In this document: positions 26,317 through 35,863 of the stretch, piece after piece
Numbering within the stretch: position 1 is the stretch's first letter
How the letters are laid out: every line of letters starts with the position of its first letter
NCBI RefSeq assembly: GCF_025685605.1
Contig: NZ_JAGTUT010000001.1
Span: 1,860,001 to 1,924,000, forward strand
Source: Granulicella arctica
GTDB lineage: Bacteria; Acidobacteriota; Terriglobia; Terriglobales; Acidobacteriaceae
DNA: 64,000 nt
Direction: 5' to 3'
Translations under genes and position numbers: made by a program
The notes under the pieces: model-generated
The model's database searches: none
Told to the model about the DNA's origin: nothing
Seen by the model: only the letters and a program-made list of their open reading frames with translations

Positions 26317-27066
26317 TTATCGTGGCGACGGTCGCAGTACTCGGATTTTGATGTTTCGGAACGAGACCGGAAACCCATGATCCTGCAGAACGATCGCCGT
26401 CTCCGGCATCTCGCCGAAGTTGGGATAGACGCTGAATTTGCTGCCAGCAACAATTTGTTTGAACTCAGGACTGTTCCTGTCGAACTCCAGCACCTTCTGG
26501 CCATTCAGCCAATGCTCTCCGTGCGTTCCGCGAAGCACGATCCGCGCCGTGTTCCACTCACCCACCGGCTTGATCGGCTTATCGCTGCGGGCTGGAATCA
26601 TGTCATAAAGTGAAGCGACGGTGCGGTCACCATCCTTGCCGCGCTTGGCATCGGAATGCACAGCATCATCGAGAATCTGGTACTCAAAGCCAACTGGCGA
26701 GCCCATCCCTTTCTTCAGGTTCAGGTCGACCAGGTACAGAATCCCGCTGTTCGCTCCGACCGTCGTGCGGAAGTCGACGGAGAGTTCAAAGCTTGCGTAC
26801 TTCGTTGTCGTAATGATATCGCCCGCTGCGCCGCCCTCCGCACCGCCAGTGTCGGTGACGCTGAGCAGCCCATCCTTAAGTTCCCATCCCGATCCCGGAA
26901 ACGGACCACTACGCTCACTCTCCCAGCCTGCGCTGGTCTTGCCATCCCAGAGGAGATGCCAACCAGCAGCCACCTCCTGCTTTGTAAGCGTATTAGGCGC
27001 CTGTGCCGCGAGCGAAATAGAACCGGCAAGTAAGGAGACGACGAGGAGCGTAGCGCGAATCGACAT
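26317..27066 (-). CDS. DUF1080 (3-keto-disaccharide hydrolase-like) secreted protein
   Basis: 249 residues with a signal peptide (MSIRATLLVVSLLAGSISLA). The concanavalin-like jelly-roll of DUF1080 follows: TKQEVAAGWHLLWDGKTSAG, WELKDGLLSVTDTGG, YASFELSVDFRTTVGANSGI, GFEYQILDDAVHSDAKRG and WNTARIVLRGTHGEHWLNGQ. The family includes periplasmic enzymes acting on 3-keto-glycosides and related sugar derivatives. An adjacent paralogue (27104-27856) has nearly the same layout, so this is a tandem duplication. The stop lies two bases from the end of the convergent DsbA-like gene. No operon partners suggest the natural substrate. Confidence 0.88.
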   Translation of the reverse strand: MSIRATLLVVSLLAGSISLAAQAPNTLTKQEVAAGWHLLWDGKTSAGWESERSGPFPGSGWELKDGLLSVTDTGGAEGGAAGDIITTTKYASFELSVDFRTTVGANSGILYLVDLNLKKGMGSPVGFEYQILDDAVHSDAKRGKDGDRTVASLYDMIPARSDKPIKPVGEWNTARIVLRGTHGEHWLNGQKVLEFDRNSPEFKQIVAGSKFSVYPNFGEMPETAIVLQDHGFPVSFRNIKIRVLRPSPR

Positions 27067-27103
27067 GGTTCACCATACATTCATGTAAGGTCTGAAAGTC
27101 AAC

Positions 27104-27856
27104 CTACTTGGAGGGAGTTGCCGGCAACTCCCGAATCTTGATATTCCGGAACGACACTGGAAATCCATGATCCTGCAGCAGGATATGGCCCGACCTAGCC
27201 TCGCCGAATCCCGGATAGACGTGATACTTGCTGTCCGCAACGAGCTGCCGAAACTGCGGCGTAAATCGCTCATACTCGACGACCTTAACTCCATTCAGCC
27301 AGTGCTCGCCATGCGCGCCGCGAACCACGATCCGCGCCGTATTCCACGCCCCAATCGGCCGCTCAGGCTTCCCCTTCGCAGGCGCAATCATGTCGTAGAG
27401 TGACGCTTGCGTCCGATCCCCATCCTTGCCCTTCTTCGCGTCAGGATGCACAGCGTCATCGAGGATCTGGTACTCAAACCCGATCGTCGCGTTCTTGCCC
27501 CCATTCGCAGCTGGGTCGACAAAGTACTTGATCCCGCTATTCGCCCCCGTAGTGATCCGAAAATCTACCGAAAGCTCAAAGTTGGTAAACGCATCCGTCG
27601 TAATGATGTCGACAGCGCTGCTACCCTCCTCGCCGCTGGTGTCGGTCACATTCAGCAGACCATCCTTAAGCTCCCACCCAACCGTCGGAAAGCTCACGTC
27701 CTTACTACTCCGCCAACCAGCAGGAGTCTTTCCATCCCAAAGCAGTCTCCAACCACCAGCCGCCTCCTTCTGAGTAAGCGTATTAGGAGCCTGAGCAAGC
27801 GCAGGAAGGCCAGCAAATAGAACTGTAGCTACAAGAAACACGGCACGAATCGACAT
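27104..27856 (-). CDS. DUF1080 (3-keto-disaccharide hydrolase-like) secreted protein, tandem paralogue
   Basis: 250 residues, signal peptide MSIRAVFLVATVLFAGLPAL. It shares domain order and most motifs with the neighbour at 26317: AAGGWRLLWDGKTPAGWRSS, WELKDGLLNVTDTSG, NFELSVDFRITTGANSGIKY, EYQILDDAVHPDAKKGKDGD and WLNGVKVVEYE. The two copies are 37 bases apart on the same strand and probably co-transcribed, with this one first. Divergence is spread along the whole length, so the duplication is not recent. Sugar-derivative hydrolysis in the periplasm is by family only. Confidence 0.88.
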   Translation of the reverse strand: MSIRAVFLVATVLFAGLPALAQAPNTLTQKEAAGGWRLLWDGKTPAGWRSSKDVSFPTVGWELKDGLLNVTDTSGEEGSSAVDIITTDAFTNFELSVDFRITTGANSGIKYFVDPAANGGKNATIGFEYQILDDAVHPDAKKGKDGDRTQASLYDMIAPAKGKPERPIGAWNTARIVVRGAHGEHWLNGVKVVEYERFTPQFRQLVADSKYHVYPGFGEARSGHILLQDHGFPVSFRNIKIRELPATPSK

Positions 27857-27994
27857 GGTTATCCACGATACACGGGTGAAGAAATTCCTGTATGAAGCTC
27901 TAGCACTTCCAGGAATGATGGCGTTCCACGCAAAAGGGGTATGGGTTATTAAGTCCGCCCGGCTATCATTCTGAGACGGAACGAGGTTGATGCA

Positions 27995-28612
27995 ATGCGG
28001 TCATTGGAGATTGCCCAGGTTATTGGCATAGCGAGCTTTATCACCACCGTCACGGCCTTGACGCTGAACATCCTGTGGAGCCGCCGCAACCGCCGAGAGG
28101 CAAGTATTCGGGACCGAGCGAGCTTCAACGCCGGTTTTCGCAAATGGGCGGATGCAGTGCTGGCCGCGATGAGCGCCGCTCTCCATCACTGGCAGCAGGG
28201 TGAACCGATCACGACGGAGTTGCTCGGAGAGTTATCCGCGCTGATCCATCAGGGACGACTCTTTCTGCTGAACGAATGGCGTGCCCAGGACCAACACAGC
28301 CTCGAGTTTCCGGGTTTGCGACCGCGGATGCTCGACTGCATTTACTACACCTATCGATTCGTGCAGATGCCGCGCGAGGGCCGGGAGGTCTCGGAGGATT
28401 GGGACATCCTCTTTCGCCTGCAGGCCTGCTTTGTACGGGATGCACAACGAGTGATGGCTCTCGACGCTCCGGAATCGAACATGGAAGACCTGCGCAAACT
28501 TCTAAGAGATCCAGAGTTTCTGGATACCAGCCAGATGCACCCGGCAATCTTGGCCGCATACACCGAAATCGAACGGCCGTCCTCAATATCCAAAAAGAAT
28601 GGATACCGTTAG
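27995..28612 (+). CDS. Single-pass membrane protein, unknown function
   Basis: 205 residues. An N-terminal membrane helix (IAQVIGIASFITTVTALTLN, about 6-25) is followed by a basic stop-transfer (WSRRNRREASIRDRAS) and a soluble, helix-rich cytoplasmic domain with MSAALHHWQQGEPITTELLG and QACFVRDAQRVMALD. Conserved Trp/Arg positions give no known motif. GAGG lies 12 bases before the ATG. It is divergent from the DUF1080 pair and convergent with asnS. I do not recognise the family. Confidence 0.62.
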   Translation: MRSLEIAQVIGIASFITTVTALTLNILWSRRNRREASIRDRASFNAGFRKWADAVLAAMSAALHHWQQGEPITTELLGELSALIHQGRLFLLNEWRAQDQHSLEFPGLRPRMLDCIYYTYRFVQMPREGREVSEDWDILFRLQACFVRDAQRVMALDAPESNMEDLRKLLRDPEFLDTSQMHPAILAAYTEIERPSSISKKNGYR

Positions 28613-28680
28613 GCAGATCGTCGCCAGTATCCAACTCACTCATAGTGGAAGCCAGACATAGACCTTGTAAGCCCATGCCT

Positions 28681-30048
28681 CTACGGATAAATCCGATTCA
28701 ATGTCCTGGCGAACGGAATCGTTTCGCGCACATGATCCAGCCCGCAGATCCACGCCACAACGCGCTCAATCCCCATCCCAAACCCGCTATGCGGAACGCT
28801 GCCGTACTTGCGCAGATCCAGGTACCACTGGAACGGAGCAAGCGGTAGCTCTGCCTGCTCGATCCGCAACTTCAGCAGGTCGTAGTCGTGAATGCGCTGC
28901 GAGCCCCCAATAATCTCGCCGTAGCCCTCAGGCGCGAGAACATCAACGCAAAGCGCACGCGCCGGATCAGCCGGATCAGGCTGCATATAGAACGCCTTAA
29001 TCGCCGAAGGATAGCGATGGATGATCACAGGCTTATCGAACTGCGAGGAGATGTAGGTCTCGTCCGGTGACCCAAAGTCGTCACCATCCTTGTGCTCCGT
29101 CTCAATCAGGCCGTTGTTGAAGGCATCGACGAGCATCGCGTGGGCCTCGTCATAGCTCAGGCGAGGGAAGGCCAACGACCCTTCCGCACCCGGCGCGACC
29201 ACAGCCTCAAGCTTCGGCACGTCGCGCCCAATCACCTTGAGGTCGGCGCGATGCTGAGCAAGCACCATAGTCACAATATGAGTCAGCAATCCTTCAGCAA
29301 GCAACAGCAACCCATCGAGCTCCAGAAAAGCCACCTCAGGTTCAATCATCCAGAACTCAGTAAGGTGTCGCCGCGTCTTCGACTTCTCCGCCCGAAACGT
29401 CGGCCCAAAGCTGTAGACCTTGCCGAGCGCCAGCGCCGTGGCTTCGATGTAGAGCTGACCGGACTGAGTGAGATAGGCCTTGTCGTCATCGAAGTAGTCC
29501 ATCTCGAACAGTTCAGACGTACCCTCACACGCATTCGGCGTCAGGATCGGCGGATCGGTCCGGGTAAAACCGTTGGTGTCAAAGTACTCCGCAGCCGCGC
29601 GCATAATCGTGGCCCGCACCCGCAGAATGGCGGACTGCCGCGGCGTCCGAAGCCAGAGGTGGCGGTGCTCCATCAGGAAATCAACGCCATGCTCTTTGAG
29701 CGTGATCGGAAACGGGGTCTCATCGGGCACACGCTGCAGCACTTCTACATGCTCCACATCAATCTCAAAGCCGGAGGGCGCGCGGCTATCGGCTCGAACC
29801 TTGCCCGTCACCACAAGGCTGGACTCGAGCGTCAGGTTCTTGAGCGTCTCGAATACGTCTTCCGAGACCGCAGCCTTCGGGACGATGCCCTGAATAGTGC
29901 CGGTACCGTCGCGAAAGATCGGGAAGAGCAGCTTGCCGGAGGCGCGAAGATTGTAGAGCCAGCCACGTAGCGTAACGGTCTGGCCTTCATGGGCACTGAG
30001 GGAGGCGATGGTAGCGATGGGGCTGGTTTCAGTCGACATGTCAGCCAT
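28681..30048 (-). CDS. asnS: Asparaginyl-tRNA synthetase
   Basis: 455 residues, close to the family length. The N-terminal OB-fold anticodon-binding domain spans ~15-115 ([20 protein letters not shown]). The class II catalytic core follows: motif 1 region [20 protein letters not shown], motif 2 [20 protein letters not shown] and motif 3 [20 protein letters not shown]. Insert residues typical of AsnRS over AspRS are present (short N-terminus, no GAD domain). Start ATG 30048; a second ATG nine bases later is possible. It charges tRNA-Asn, so Asn-tRNA is formed directly here. Confidence 0.96.
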   Translation of the reverse strand: MADMSTETSPIATIASLSAHEGQTVTLRGWLYNLRASGKLLFPIFRDGTGTIQGIVPKAAVSEDVFETLKNLTLESSLVVTGKVRADSRAPSGFEIDVEHVEVLQRVPDETPFPITLKEHGVDFLMEHRHLWLRTPRQSAILRVRATIMRAAAEYFDTNGFTRTDPPILTPNACEGTSELFEMDYFDDDKAYLTQSGQLYIEATALALGKVYSFGPTFRAEKSKTRRHLTEFWMIEPEVAFLELDGLLLLAEGLLTHIVTMVLAQHRADLKVIGRDVPKLEAVVAPGAEGSLAFPRLSYDEAHAMLVDAFNNGLIETEHKDGDDFGSPDETYISSQFDKPVIIHRYPSAIKAFYMQPDPADPARALCVDVLAPEGYGEIIGGSQRIHDYDLLKLRIEQAELPLAPFQWYLDLRKYGSVPHSGFGMGIERVVAWICGLDHVRETIPFARTLNRIYP

Positions 30049-30078
30049 TAGGGTAAATGAATGAGTCCAGTCGTCGGA

Positions 30079-30939
30079 TCAAGAGGCTTGGAGCGAATCC
30101 GCGTGGCGGGCCTGCTCGTCCCAGAAAAGCTGGGACTTCTTTGTCACGGATTCGGGAGTTTCCCCAAGATCATGCGAGATCTCAAGAATCGCAGGAAGCT
30201 GCGTCTTCAGCCCGGCGATGCGCTTGGCAACATTCGGCCAGTCGATCGTCCCCGCACCCGGCCACAGATGCTCATCCTTCGTGCCGTTATTGTCATGCAG
30301 CTTGATCTCGCCGATACGCCCCTTCAGCAGTTCGAAGGCCGTATCGATCCCTTCGCCGTTCTCAGGCGCGGCGATATGCGCATGCGCCACGTCGAGGCAG
30401 AAGTTAACCGTGTCGAAGTGCCCAACCTTGACGATCTCAAGCAGATGCTCTGGCGTGGTGACCTCATTCTGTAAATTTTCGAGCAAAATTTTGACGCCAA
30501 GAGGGTGCGCGAAGGCCTTTAGGTGCTCAATGGCGGTGAGCGAGTGTTCGAGCGACCGTGGACTCCATTCATCATCCTTCTGGCCAAGGTGCAACGTCGC
30601 GGCAGTGAAAGGAATCTGCTCGGCGGCCTCGATCGCGCGTTTCACCTCGTCCATCGCGTCGATCCGGTGAGATTTCTCTACATGGATCAGGTTGATCGTC
30701 GGGGCCACATGCCGCGACCACTGGGCATCGGTGTAAAGCGGCTGGTGCAAGGTGGCGCCAATATCGTTCGAGCGGAACCAGCTTGCGATCTCGCGGACGA
30801 CGGAACGGTCGGCGTAGTCGAAGTGATGACGGGCGGCGAAGATCTCAATGGTGCGCGCCCCTCCGTTGCGAAGTGCGTCGAGAAGGCCGGTGCTCAGGCG
30901 CTGCTGCAGGAAAACGTGAGTAGAGATTCCAGGGTTCAT
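30079..30939 (-). CDS. Sugar phosphate isomerase/epimerase-like TIM barrel
   Basis: 286 residues of the xylose-isomerase-like TIM-barrel (AP endonuclease 2) superfamily. Metal-site signature residues appear along the barrel: TIEIFAARHHFDYAD, GATLHQPLYTD, AATLHLGQKDDEW, KILLENLQNEVTTPEHLLEI (the metal Glu), VNFCLDVAHAHIAAP and EIKLHDNNGTKDEHLWPGAG. It lies about 30 bases upstream of asnS on the same strand and could share its transcript. No signal peptide, so cytoplasmic. Substrate cannot be read from sequence. Confidence 0.82.
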   Translation of the reverse strand: MNPGISTHVFLQQRLSTGLLDALRNGGARTIEIFAARHHFDYADRSVVREIASWFRSNDIGATLHQPLYTDAQWSRHVAPTINLIHVEKSHRIDAMDEVKRAIEAAEQIPFTAATLHLGQKDDEWSPRSLEHSLTAIEHLKAFAHPLGVKILLENLQNEVTTPEHLLEIVKVGHFDTVNFCLDVAHAHIAAPENGEGIDTAFELLKGRIGEIKLHDNNGTKDEHLWPGAGTIDWPNVAKRIAGLKTQLPAILEISHDLGETPESVTKKSQLFWDEQARHADSLQAS

Positions 30940-31075
30940 CAGTTTTAAAGGTACAGCAGGTGGATTAAGCTTTGTTTCTCCTTATGGAGAAAGGAGTGGG
31001 CGCAATCCTCTAGAATCGAGACCACCAAGGGTGAGCCGGTCTAGCCGGTCGTAACGATCCATCAGGAGAGACGCA

Positions 31076-31828
31076 ATGAAGGTTCTAATGAGAGCAGCGC
31101 TGCTGGCAATTGTGCCGATGACGGTTTTGCTCGCACAGGATGCAACCCCGGCACCTGCCCCGCCAGCCGTCAGCGATGCTGCAGTAGCGAGGATGAGAAC
31201 ACAACTCATGGATTGGGCACAGCTCGACAGATACAAGGCAGCCAACGCCACACTCGGAACCTCCGGCATGACCGGCCGCGTGGTCTTCTACGGCGACTCC
31301 ATCACCGACGCCTGGGTCAGCAACGGTGGCGAGTTCTTCCCCGGTAAGCCCTACATCAATCGCGGCATCAGCGGCCAGACGACGCCGCAGATGGTCGTCC
31401 GGTTTCGTCAGGATGTCATCAACCTCCATCCGGCAGCAGTCGTCATCCTCGCCGGCACCAACGACATCGCCGGGAACACTGGCCCAGAGACGCCGGAGAT
31501 GATCGAGGACAACTTCCGCACCATGGCAGACCTCGCCAAGGCGAACGGCATCAAGGTGATCTTCGCGTCCATCCTGCCGGTGGCAGACTATCCATGGAAG
31601 CCCGGACTCAAGCCCGCGCTCAAGATTCAGGCGCTCAATAACTGGCTCGCTGGTTATAGCGTCAACCACTCCATCACCTACCTCGACTACTACACCGCGA
31701 TGGCCGATGAGAATGGCGGGATGAAGCCCGGCATCAGCCTCGACGGCGTCCATCCCAATGCGAAGGGATACGCCATCATGCAACCACTCGCGCAAGCCGC
31801 AGTCGATAAGGCAATAGGCCCACGATGA
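31076..31828 (+). CDS. Secreted SGNH/GDSL hydrolase
   Basis: 250 residues with signal peptide (MKVLMRAALLAIVPMTVLLA) and AGGAGA upstream. All four SGNH blocks are present: FYGDSITDAW (nucleophile Ser), GISGQTTPQM (Gly), LAGTNDIAGNTG (Asn) and LDGVHPNAKGY (Asp/His). The fold is a GDSL lipase/acylhydrolase; related acidobacterial proteins are often carbohydrate esterases. The stop overlaps the ATG of a second SGNH gene as ATGA, so the two paralogues are translationally coupled. Confidence 0.88.
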   Translation: MKVLMRAALLAIVPMTVLLAQDATPAPAPPAVSDAAVARMRTQLMDWAQLDRYKAANATLGTSGMTGRVVFYGDSITDAWVSNGGEFFPGKPYINRGISGQTTPQMVVRFRQDVINLHPAAVVILAGTNDIAGNTGPETPEMIEDNFRTMADLAKANGIKVIFASILPVADYPWKPGLKPALKIQALNNWLAGYSVNHSITYLDYYTAMADENGGMKPGISLDGVHPNAKGYAIMQPLAQAAVDKAIGPR

Positions 31829-32580
31829 AGTATCTCTATATAGCGACCCTTGTAATGAGTGGCAGTCTCTGGGCCCAGCAGGCGTCCGTCTCAATAGCCG
31901 TTCCGGTAGCGACGGTCACCGCAGGCGAGTTGCAGGAGATGCGCGCGAAGTTGGCGGACTGGCCGCAGCTCGGCCGATACCGTGCAGCGGACGCAGCGCT
32001 GCCTCCGCCCAATGCAGGACAGAAGCGAGTCGTCTTCTTCGGCTCGTCGACAACGGACAACTGGGGTCGCAAGTATGACTCTGTCTTCTTCCCCGGCAAG
32101 CCCTACGTCAACCGTGGCGTAAGCGGTCAGACAACGCCGCAGATGTTGATCCGCTTTCAACAGGATGTCGTCGCGCTGCGGCCCGCGGCCGTAGTCTTCC
32201 TCGGCGGCTCGAACGATGTAGCGGGCAACACGGGCACGGCAACGCTCGAGATGATTGAAGACAACATCCGCTCCATGGTCGCCGTTGCCAAAGAGAATCA
32301 CATCCAGATGATCCTCGCCTCACAGCAGCCAACCATCGAGTTTCCATGGGCCAAAGGGTCGCACCCCGCGCCGATGCTGCTCGCACTCAGCGCATGGGAG
32401 AAGGAGTACGCCCGCGCCCAAGGCCTCGGATATGTGGACTACTACAGCGTCCTTGTAGGACCCGACGGAGGCTTCAAACCTGGCCTGAGTGTAGATGGAG
32501 TCCACCCGACAGCAGCGGGTTATGCTGTCATGGCACCCGTCGTTGAACGCGTGATCGACCTCGTTCTCAAGCAGCCTTAG
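31825..32580 (+). CDS. Secreted SGNH/GDSL hydrolase, tandem paralogue with altered block I
   Basis: 251 residues, signal peptide MKYLYIATLVMSGSLWA. It matches the preceding paralogue throughout: GVSGQTTPQM (Gly), LGGSNDVAGNTG (Asn) and VDGVHPTAAGY (Asp/His). Block I reads FFGSSTTDNWG instead of GDS: the nucleophile Ser is kept but the preceding Asp is Ser, which may tune activity. Start codon overlaps the previous stop (ATGA). The next gene to the right is convergent, so the operon ends here. Confidence 0.87.
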   Translation: MKYLYIATLVMSGSLWAQQASVSIAVPVATVTAGELQEMRAKLADWPQLGRYRAADAALPPPNAGQKRVVFFGSSTTDNWGRKYDSVFFPGKPYVNRGVSGQTTPQMLIRFQQDVVALRPAAVVFLGGSNDVAGNTGTATLEMIEDNIRSMVAVAKENHIQMILASQQPTIEFPWAKGSHPAPMLLALSAWEKEYARAQGLGYVDYYSVLVGPDGGFKPGLSVDGVHPTAAGYAVMAPVVERVIDLVLKQP

Positions 32581-32588
32581 CGCTGCGC

Positions 32589-33314
32589 TCATTCCGTAAG
32601 CTGCTGCAGTCGACGCGCATCGCCAAGTGCAGCACCTGACGCTGTGTTGTCGAAGATGCACCAGACATCAGCATTTTTCTGTCGCGCCTTCATATCAGTA
32701 GCGAGCGGAACCAAGCGACCGTCTTCGTACGCAGAGTAGTACACACGCGGTGAGCCGTGCAGCCGATAGTAGACAAGGGCCTCCCAACCTCCGGGGTAAG
32801 TAGCCTCCGGAATGGAGGTTGGATCGGCCGCCACAAGCGCGATATGGAACCTTCGAAAGAGCTCGCTAACCTCAGCCGTAAACCATGTGGGATGGCGTGG
32901 TTCAAAGACAACCGGGCCGGGATGCAGGTCGCGCAACATGACCATGAAGGCCTCTGCGGAGGCCAGCTCAAATGCGAATTTTGGCGGAAGTTGGAAGAGA
33001 AGCGGGCCAAGCTTTGCATCAAGAGTCGTTACTTGTTCGAGGAAGGTCTTCAGTAGCTCAGGCGAGCAGGCAAGTTTGCCCTCATGCGTAATGGTCTTAG
33101 GTGCTTTGACGGAGAAGCGAAAGTGCTCGGGCACTGAAGCTGCCCACTTCGCCCAGGTCGCAAGACGGTGCGGCTTGTAGAAGGATGAGTCAATCTCGCA
33201 ACAGCGAAAGGCACGAGCGTAGCGTTCAAGGTGCGTCCCTTCGCCAGGCACGTCACTGCCAAAACGACTGGGAATGCTCCATCCTGCGGTACCGATCCGG
33301 AGACTTGAAGTCAT
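32589..33314 (-). CDS. DUF72-family TIM-barrel protein
   Basis: 241 residues from ATG 33314. Family hallmarks: RIGTAGWSIP at the N-terminus, HLERYARAFRCCEIDSSFYK, FRFSVKAPKTITHEGKL, LGPLLFQLPPKFAF, VVFEPRHPTWF and YYRLHGSPRVYYSAYED, ending CIFDNTASGAAL. DUF72 proteins are cytoplasmic and of unconfirmed function; a nuclease-like TIM barrel has been suggested for some. It starts 23 bases downstream of the gamma-glutamyltranspeptidase gene and probably shares its mRNA. A 27-residue extension to 33395 lacks support. Confidence 0.85.
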   Translation of the reverse strand: MTSSLRIGTAGWSIPSRFGSDVPGEGTHLERYARAFRCCEIDSSFYKPHRLATWAKWAASVPEHFRFSVKAPKTITHEGKLACSPELLKTFLEQVTTLDAKLGPLLFQLPPKFAFELASAEAFMVMLRDLHPGPVVFEPRHPTWFTAEVSELFRRFHIALVAADPTSIPEATYPGGWEALVYYRLHGSPRVYYSAYEDGRLVPLATDMKARQKNADVWCIFDNTASGAALGDARRLQQLTE

Positions 33315-33336
33315 GAAGATGCCGTCTCGTCGAGAG

Positions 33337-35109
33337 TTAGTAACCAGCAGCTTTGCCGTAAGTCCGCCGCGAGTCATGGCCGCCCAGCAGCTCATGCGTC
33401 TTCGGGTCGACCATGATCAACTCACTGTCGCCCCAAGTCCCGGGACTCTTCTCGTCGGCATGCTGGTTGCGATTGGTGGTGTACCCCATCGCCTTTAGTT
33501 GATCGCCAACCTCCGCCGAGAAGCTCTTCTCAAGGTCCAGCCGATCCGGCAGGTATTGGTGATGGAAGCGCGGCGCATCCGCGTCAGTCTGAACATCAAG
33601 ATGGTTGTCGATCACAGAGATGATGTCGTTCGCCACCGTGGTAATGATCGTCGAGCCACCCGGTGAGCCGAGCACAAGGTACAGCTTGCCGTGCCGATAC
33701 CAGTGCCCACGCGTAGTCACAATCGTCGGTGTCATCGCAGAGAGCGGCCGTTTACCCGGAGCGATCGAGTTCGCCGAGCTCTGCATCAGCCCGTAGACAT
33801 TCGCCACGCCGATCTTCGATGTAAAGTCGTCCATCTCGTTGTTCAGCAGGAAGCCAAGCCCCTCCACCGTCACACCCGAACCGTATCCACCATTCAAGGT
33901 AGTCGTGCTCGAGACAGCCATCCCGTCCTTATCGACAATCGAGAAGTGAGTCGTGTCCGTAGGCTGTTTATGCGGCGGACTGTCCGGGGGCTGAGGCATG
34001 AAGTTGGCAGGCCGAACAAGGCTCGCACTCGGCGTCGGCTTATCCGGATCGATCGAACTGCGCCATGCTGCTGCGTACTTCAGGCTCGCCATCTGCTTGA
34101 GAGGAAGCTGGTTGAAGTCGGGATCGCCAAGATAATCAGCACGATCTTTGTACGCGCGCCGGAAAGCTTCGGTAATGATGTGGACCTGTGCAGTACCTCG
34201 ATCCGGCCCCAGCTTAGGCAGGTCATAGGTAGAAAGAATATTCAGGATCTCGACCAGGATGATCCCGCCCGAAGACGGAGGCGGTGCCGTAATCACGTCA
34301 TACCCGTGGTATCTCCCCTTGATCGGCTCCCGGTCCTTCACCTCATAGCTCGCCAGATCCTCCGCCGTAATCAGCCCACTATGCTCCTTCTCAAAAGCAG
34401 CGATCTTCTGCGCCATCGCGCCCTTATAGAAGGTGTTTGGATCGCTGGCAATCGCTGTCAGCGTCGCACCGAGCACCGGCTGTTGAAAGGTCTCGCCTGC
34501 CTTATAGAAGTTGCCATCTCGCTGATAGATGTGTGCCGAGACGGGAAAGCGAGCGATGTTCTTGCTTTGCAGCCATGTCGCCTCCGCCGCGCTCAGCACA
34601 AACCCATCCGTCGCCAGCTTGATCGCCGGAGCCATATCCTGCGCAAGGCTGAGCTTACCGAAGTGCGACTGCGCATAGATCATCCCGGCCACCGAGCCCG
34701 GAACACCCGAAGCCAGATAGCCCACAAGCGACCTGCCCGGCGCAATGTTCCCCTGCGCATCGAGGTACATATCGCGCGTGGCCGCAGCAGGAGCCTTTTC
34801 GCGGTAGTCAAGAAAATGCGAGCGACCGTGCTTATCGCGGATCAGCATAAAGCCGCCCCCGCCAAGATTGCCCGCAAAGGGATAGACCACCGCAAGCGAG
34901 AAGTGGACCGCCACCGCTGCATCTACCGCATTGCCGCCCTGCTTCAGAATTGAGACGCCAGCATCGGCAGCATCATGCTGAACGCTCAGCACCATCGCAT
35001 GAGCCGCGTGCGTGGGCTGTTCAGCGTGCGCCGGAATAACGAGGGACAGTGCCGCAAGCGACGCGGCGATGCGGAATCGAACGTGCGGATCTGCGAACTT
35101 CGTGAGCAT
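33337..35109 (-). CDS. ggt: Gamma-glutamyltranspeptidase precursor
   Basis: 590 residues, signal peptide about 1-29 (IAASLAALSLVIPAHA). The large subunit carries GNAVDAAVAVHFSLAVVYPF and NLGGGGFMLIRDKHG, the family signature, plus substrate Arg in DYREKAPAAA. The autoprocessing site is at T386 (TTHFSIVDKDG), which becomes the nucleophile of the small subunit. Further small-subunit motifs are LLNNEMDDF, PGKRPLSAMTPTIV and LGSPGGSTIITTV. Located in the periplasm, it cleaves glutathione and other gamma-glutamyl compounds. Upstream lies a divergent sigma/TonB unit. Confidence 0.95.
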   Translation of the reverse strand: MLTKFADPHVRFRIAASLAALSLVIPAHAEQPTHAAHAMVLSVQHDAADAGVSILKQGGNAVDAAVAVHFSLAVVYPFAGNLGGGGFMLIRDKHGRSHFLDYREKAPAAATRDMYLDAQGNIAPGRSLVGYLASGVPGSVAGMIYAQSHFGKLSLAQDMAPAIKLATDGFVLSAAEATWLQSKNIARFPVSAHIYQRDGNFYKAGETFQQPVLGATLTAIASDPNTFYKGAMAQKIAAFEKEHSGLITAEDLASYEVKDREPIKGRYHGYDVITAPPPSSGGIILVEILNILSTYDLPKLGPDRGTAQVHIITEAFRRAYKDRADYLGDPDFNQLPLKQMASLKYAAAWRSSIDPDKPTPSASLVRPANFMPQPPDSPPHKQPTDTTHFSIVDKDGMAVSSTTTLNGGYGSGVTVEGLGFLLNNEMDDFTSKIGVANVYGLMQSSANSIAPGKRPLSAMTPTIVTTRGHWYRHGKLYLVLGSPGGSTIITTVANDIISVIDNHLDVQTDADAPRFHHQYLPDRLDLEKSFSAEVGDQLKAMGYTTNRNQHADEKSPGTWGDSELIMVDPKTHELLGGHDSRRTYGKAAGY

Positions 35110-35266
35110 GAGAACTTCTCCGCGGAGTTGTAGGTGTTCTCAGCAGCATATACGGTACCTCGTTCACACGGGCATCTTGCATTGCTCCTCGCGGACGCGA
35201 ATGCCTCTTAGTTTGAAAGATAAATAAGAAAATTGAACGGTTTCCTGTTTTGGTCGGTCTTAGGGT

Positions 35267-35863
35267 GTGAGTGACAGGAATGAGGCTCGCGATATGAGCG
35301 CAGGAGTCGGGGTCTGGGTGCCGTATGGCGAAGACGAGGAAGCGTTGCTTTGTCACCGGACGAGCGAGCGAGATGAAGCGTTCGCCGGAATGGTGGCGCG
35401 GCAGTCACGGTTCATGTTTCGCGTGGCGTATAGCTTGCTGCGGAACGCCCATGACGCGGAGGACGCGGTTCAGGAGGCCTTCCTCAAGCTGTATCGAGGC
35501 GAAGCCTGGCAGGCGATGGAGGATGAAAAGCCATTCCTTGCGCGCACCGTATGGCGGGCAGCGATCGACCGGCTTCCGCGCAAAGGGATGGAGGACATCG
35601 CGGGGATGAATCTGATATCAACCGCTCCCACCCCTGAGGGCCGAACGATTGAGTTGAACGAGCAGGAACTGCTACGGCGGCTCATTCACGGACTTCCAGA
35701 GGAGTTGCGACAGGTGCTGGTGCTGTCGGCGGTCGACGAGATGACGTCACGGGAGGTGGCAATCGTCCTGGGAGTTCCCGAGGGCACGGTCCGGACACGG
35801 CAGATGCGGGCGAAGATGGAGTTAAAGAAAAGATTCGAGAGCATGAAGGGAGGGCGGCGATGA
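35267..35863 (+). CDS. ECF-family RNA polymerase sigma factor
   Basis: 198 residues from GTG 35267; ATG 35294 with GAGG upstream is a good alternative start. Region 2: FAGMVARQSRFMFRVAYSLL, NAHDAEDAVQEAFLKLYRGE. Region 4: LPEELRQVLVLSAVDEMTSR and EVAIVLGVPEGTVRTRQMRA. The stop overlaps the start of the following TonB-like gene (ATGA), so they are translated as a pair. There is no classical anti-sigma gene; the next protein has an N-terminal cytoplasmic domain that could fill that role. Confidence 0.9.
   Translation: MSDRNEARDMSAGVGVWVPYGEDEEALLCHRTSERDEAFAGMVARQSRFMFRVAYSLLRNAHDAEDAVQEAFLKLYRGEAWQAMEDEKPFLARTVWRAAIDRLPRKGMEDIAGMNLISTAPTPEGRTIELNEQELLRRLIHGLPEELRQVLVLSAVDEMTSREVAIVLGVPEGTVRTRQMRAKMELKKRFESMKGGRR

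Noticed and set aside
33691..34953. 420-residue plus frame across ggt
   Set aside because: Arginine-rich antisense shadow of a GC-rich gene; no domain.
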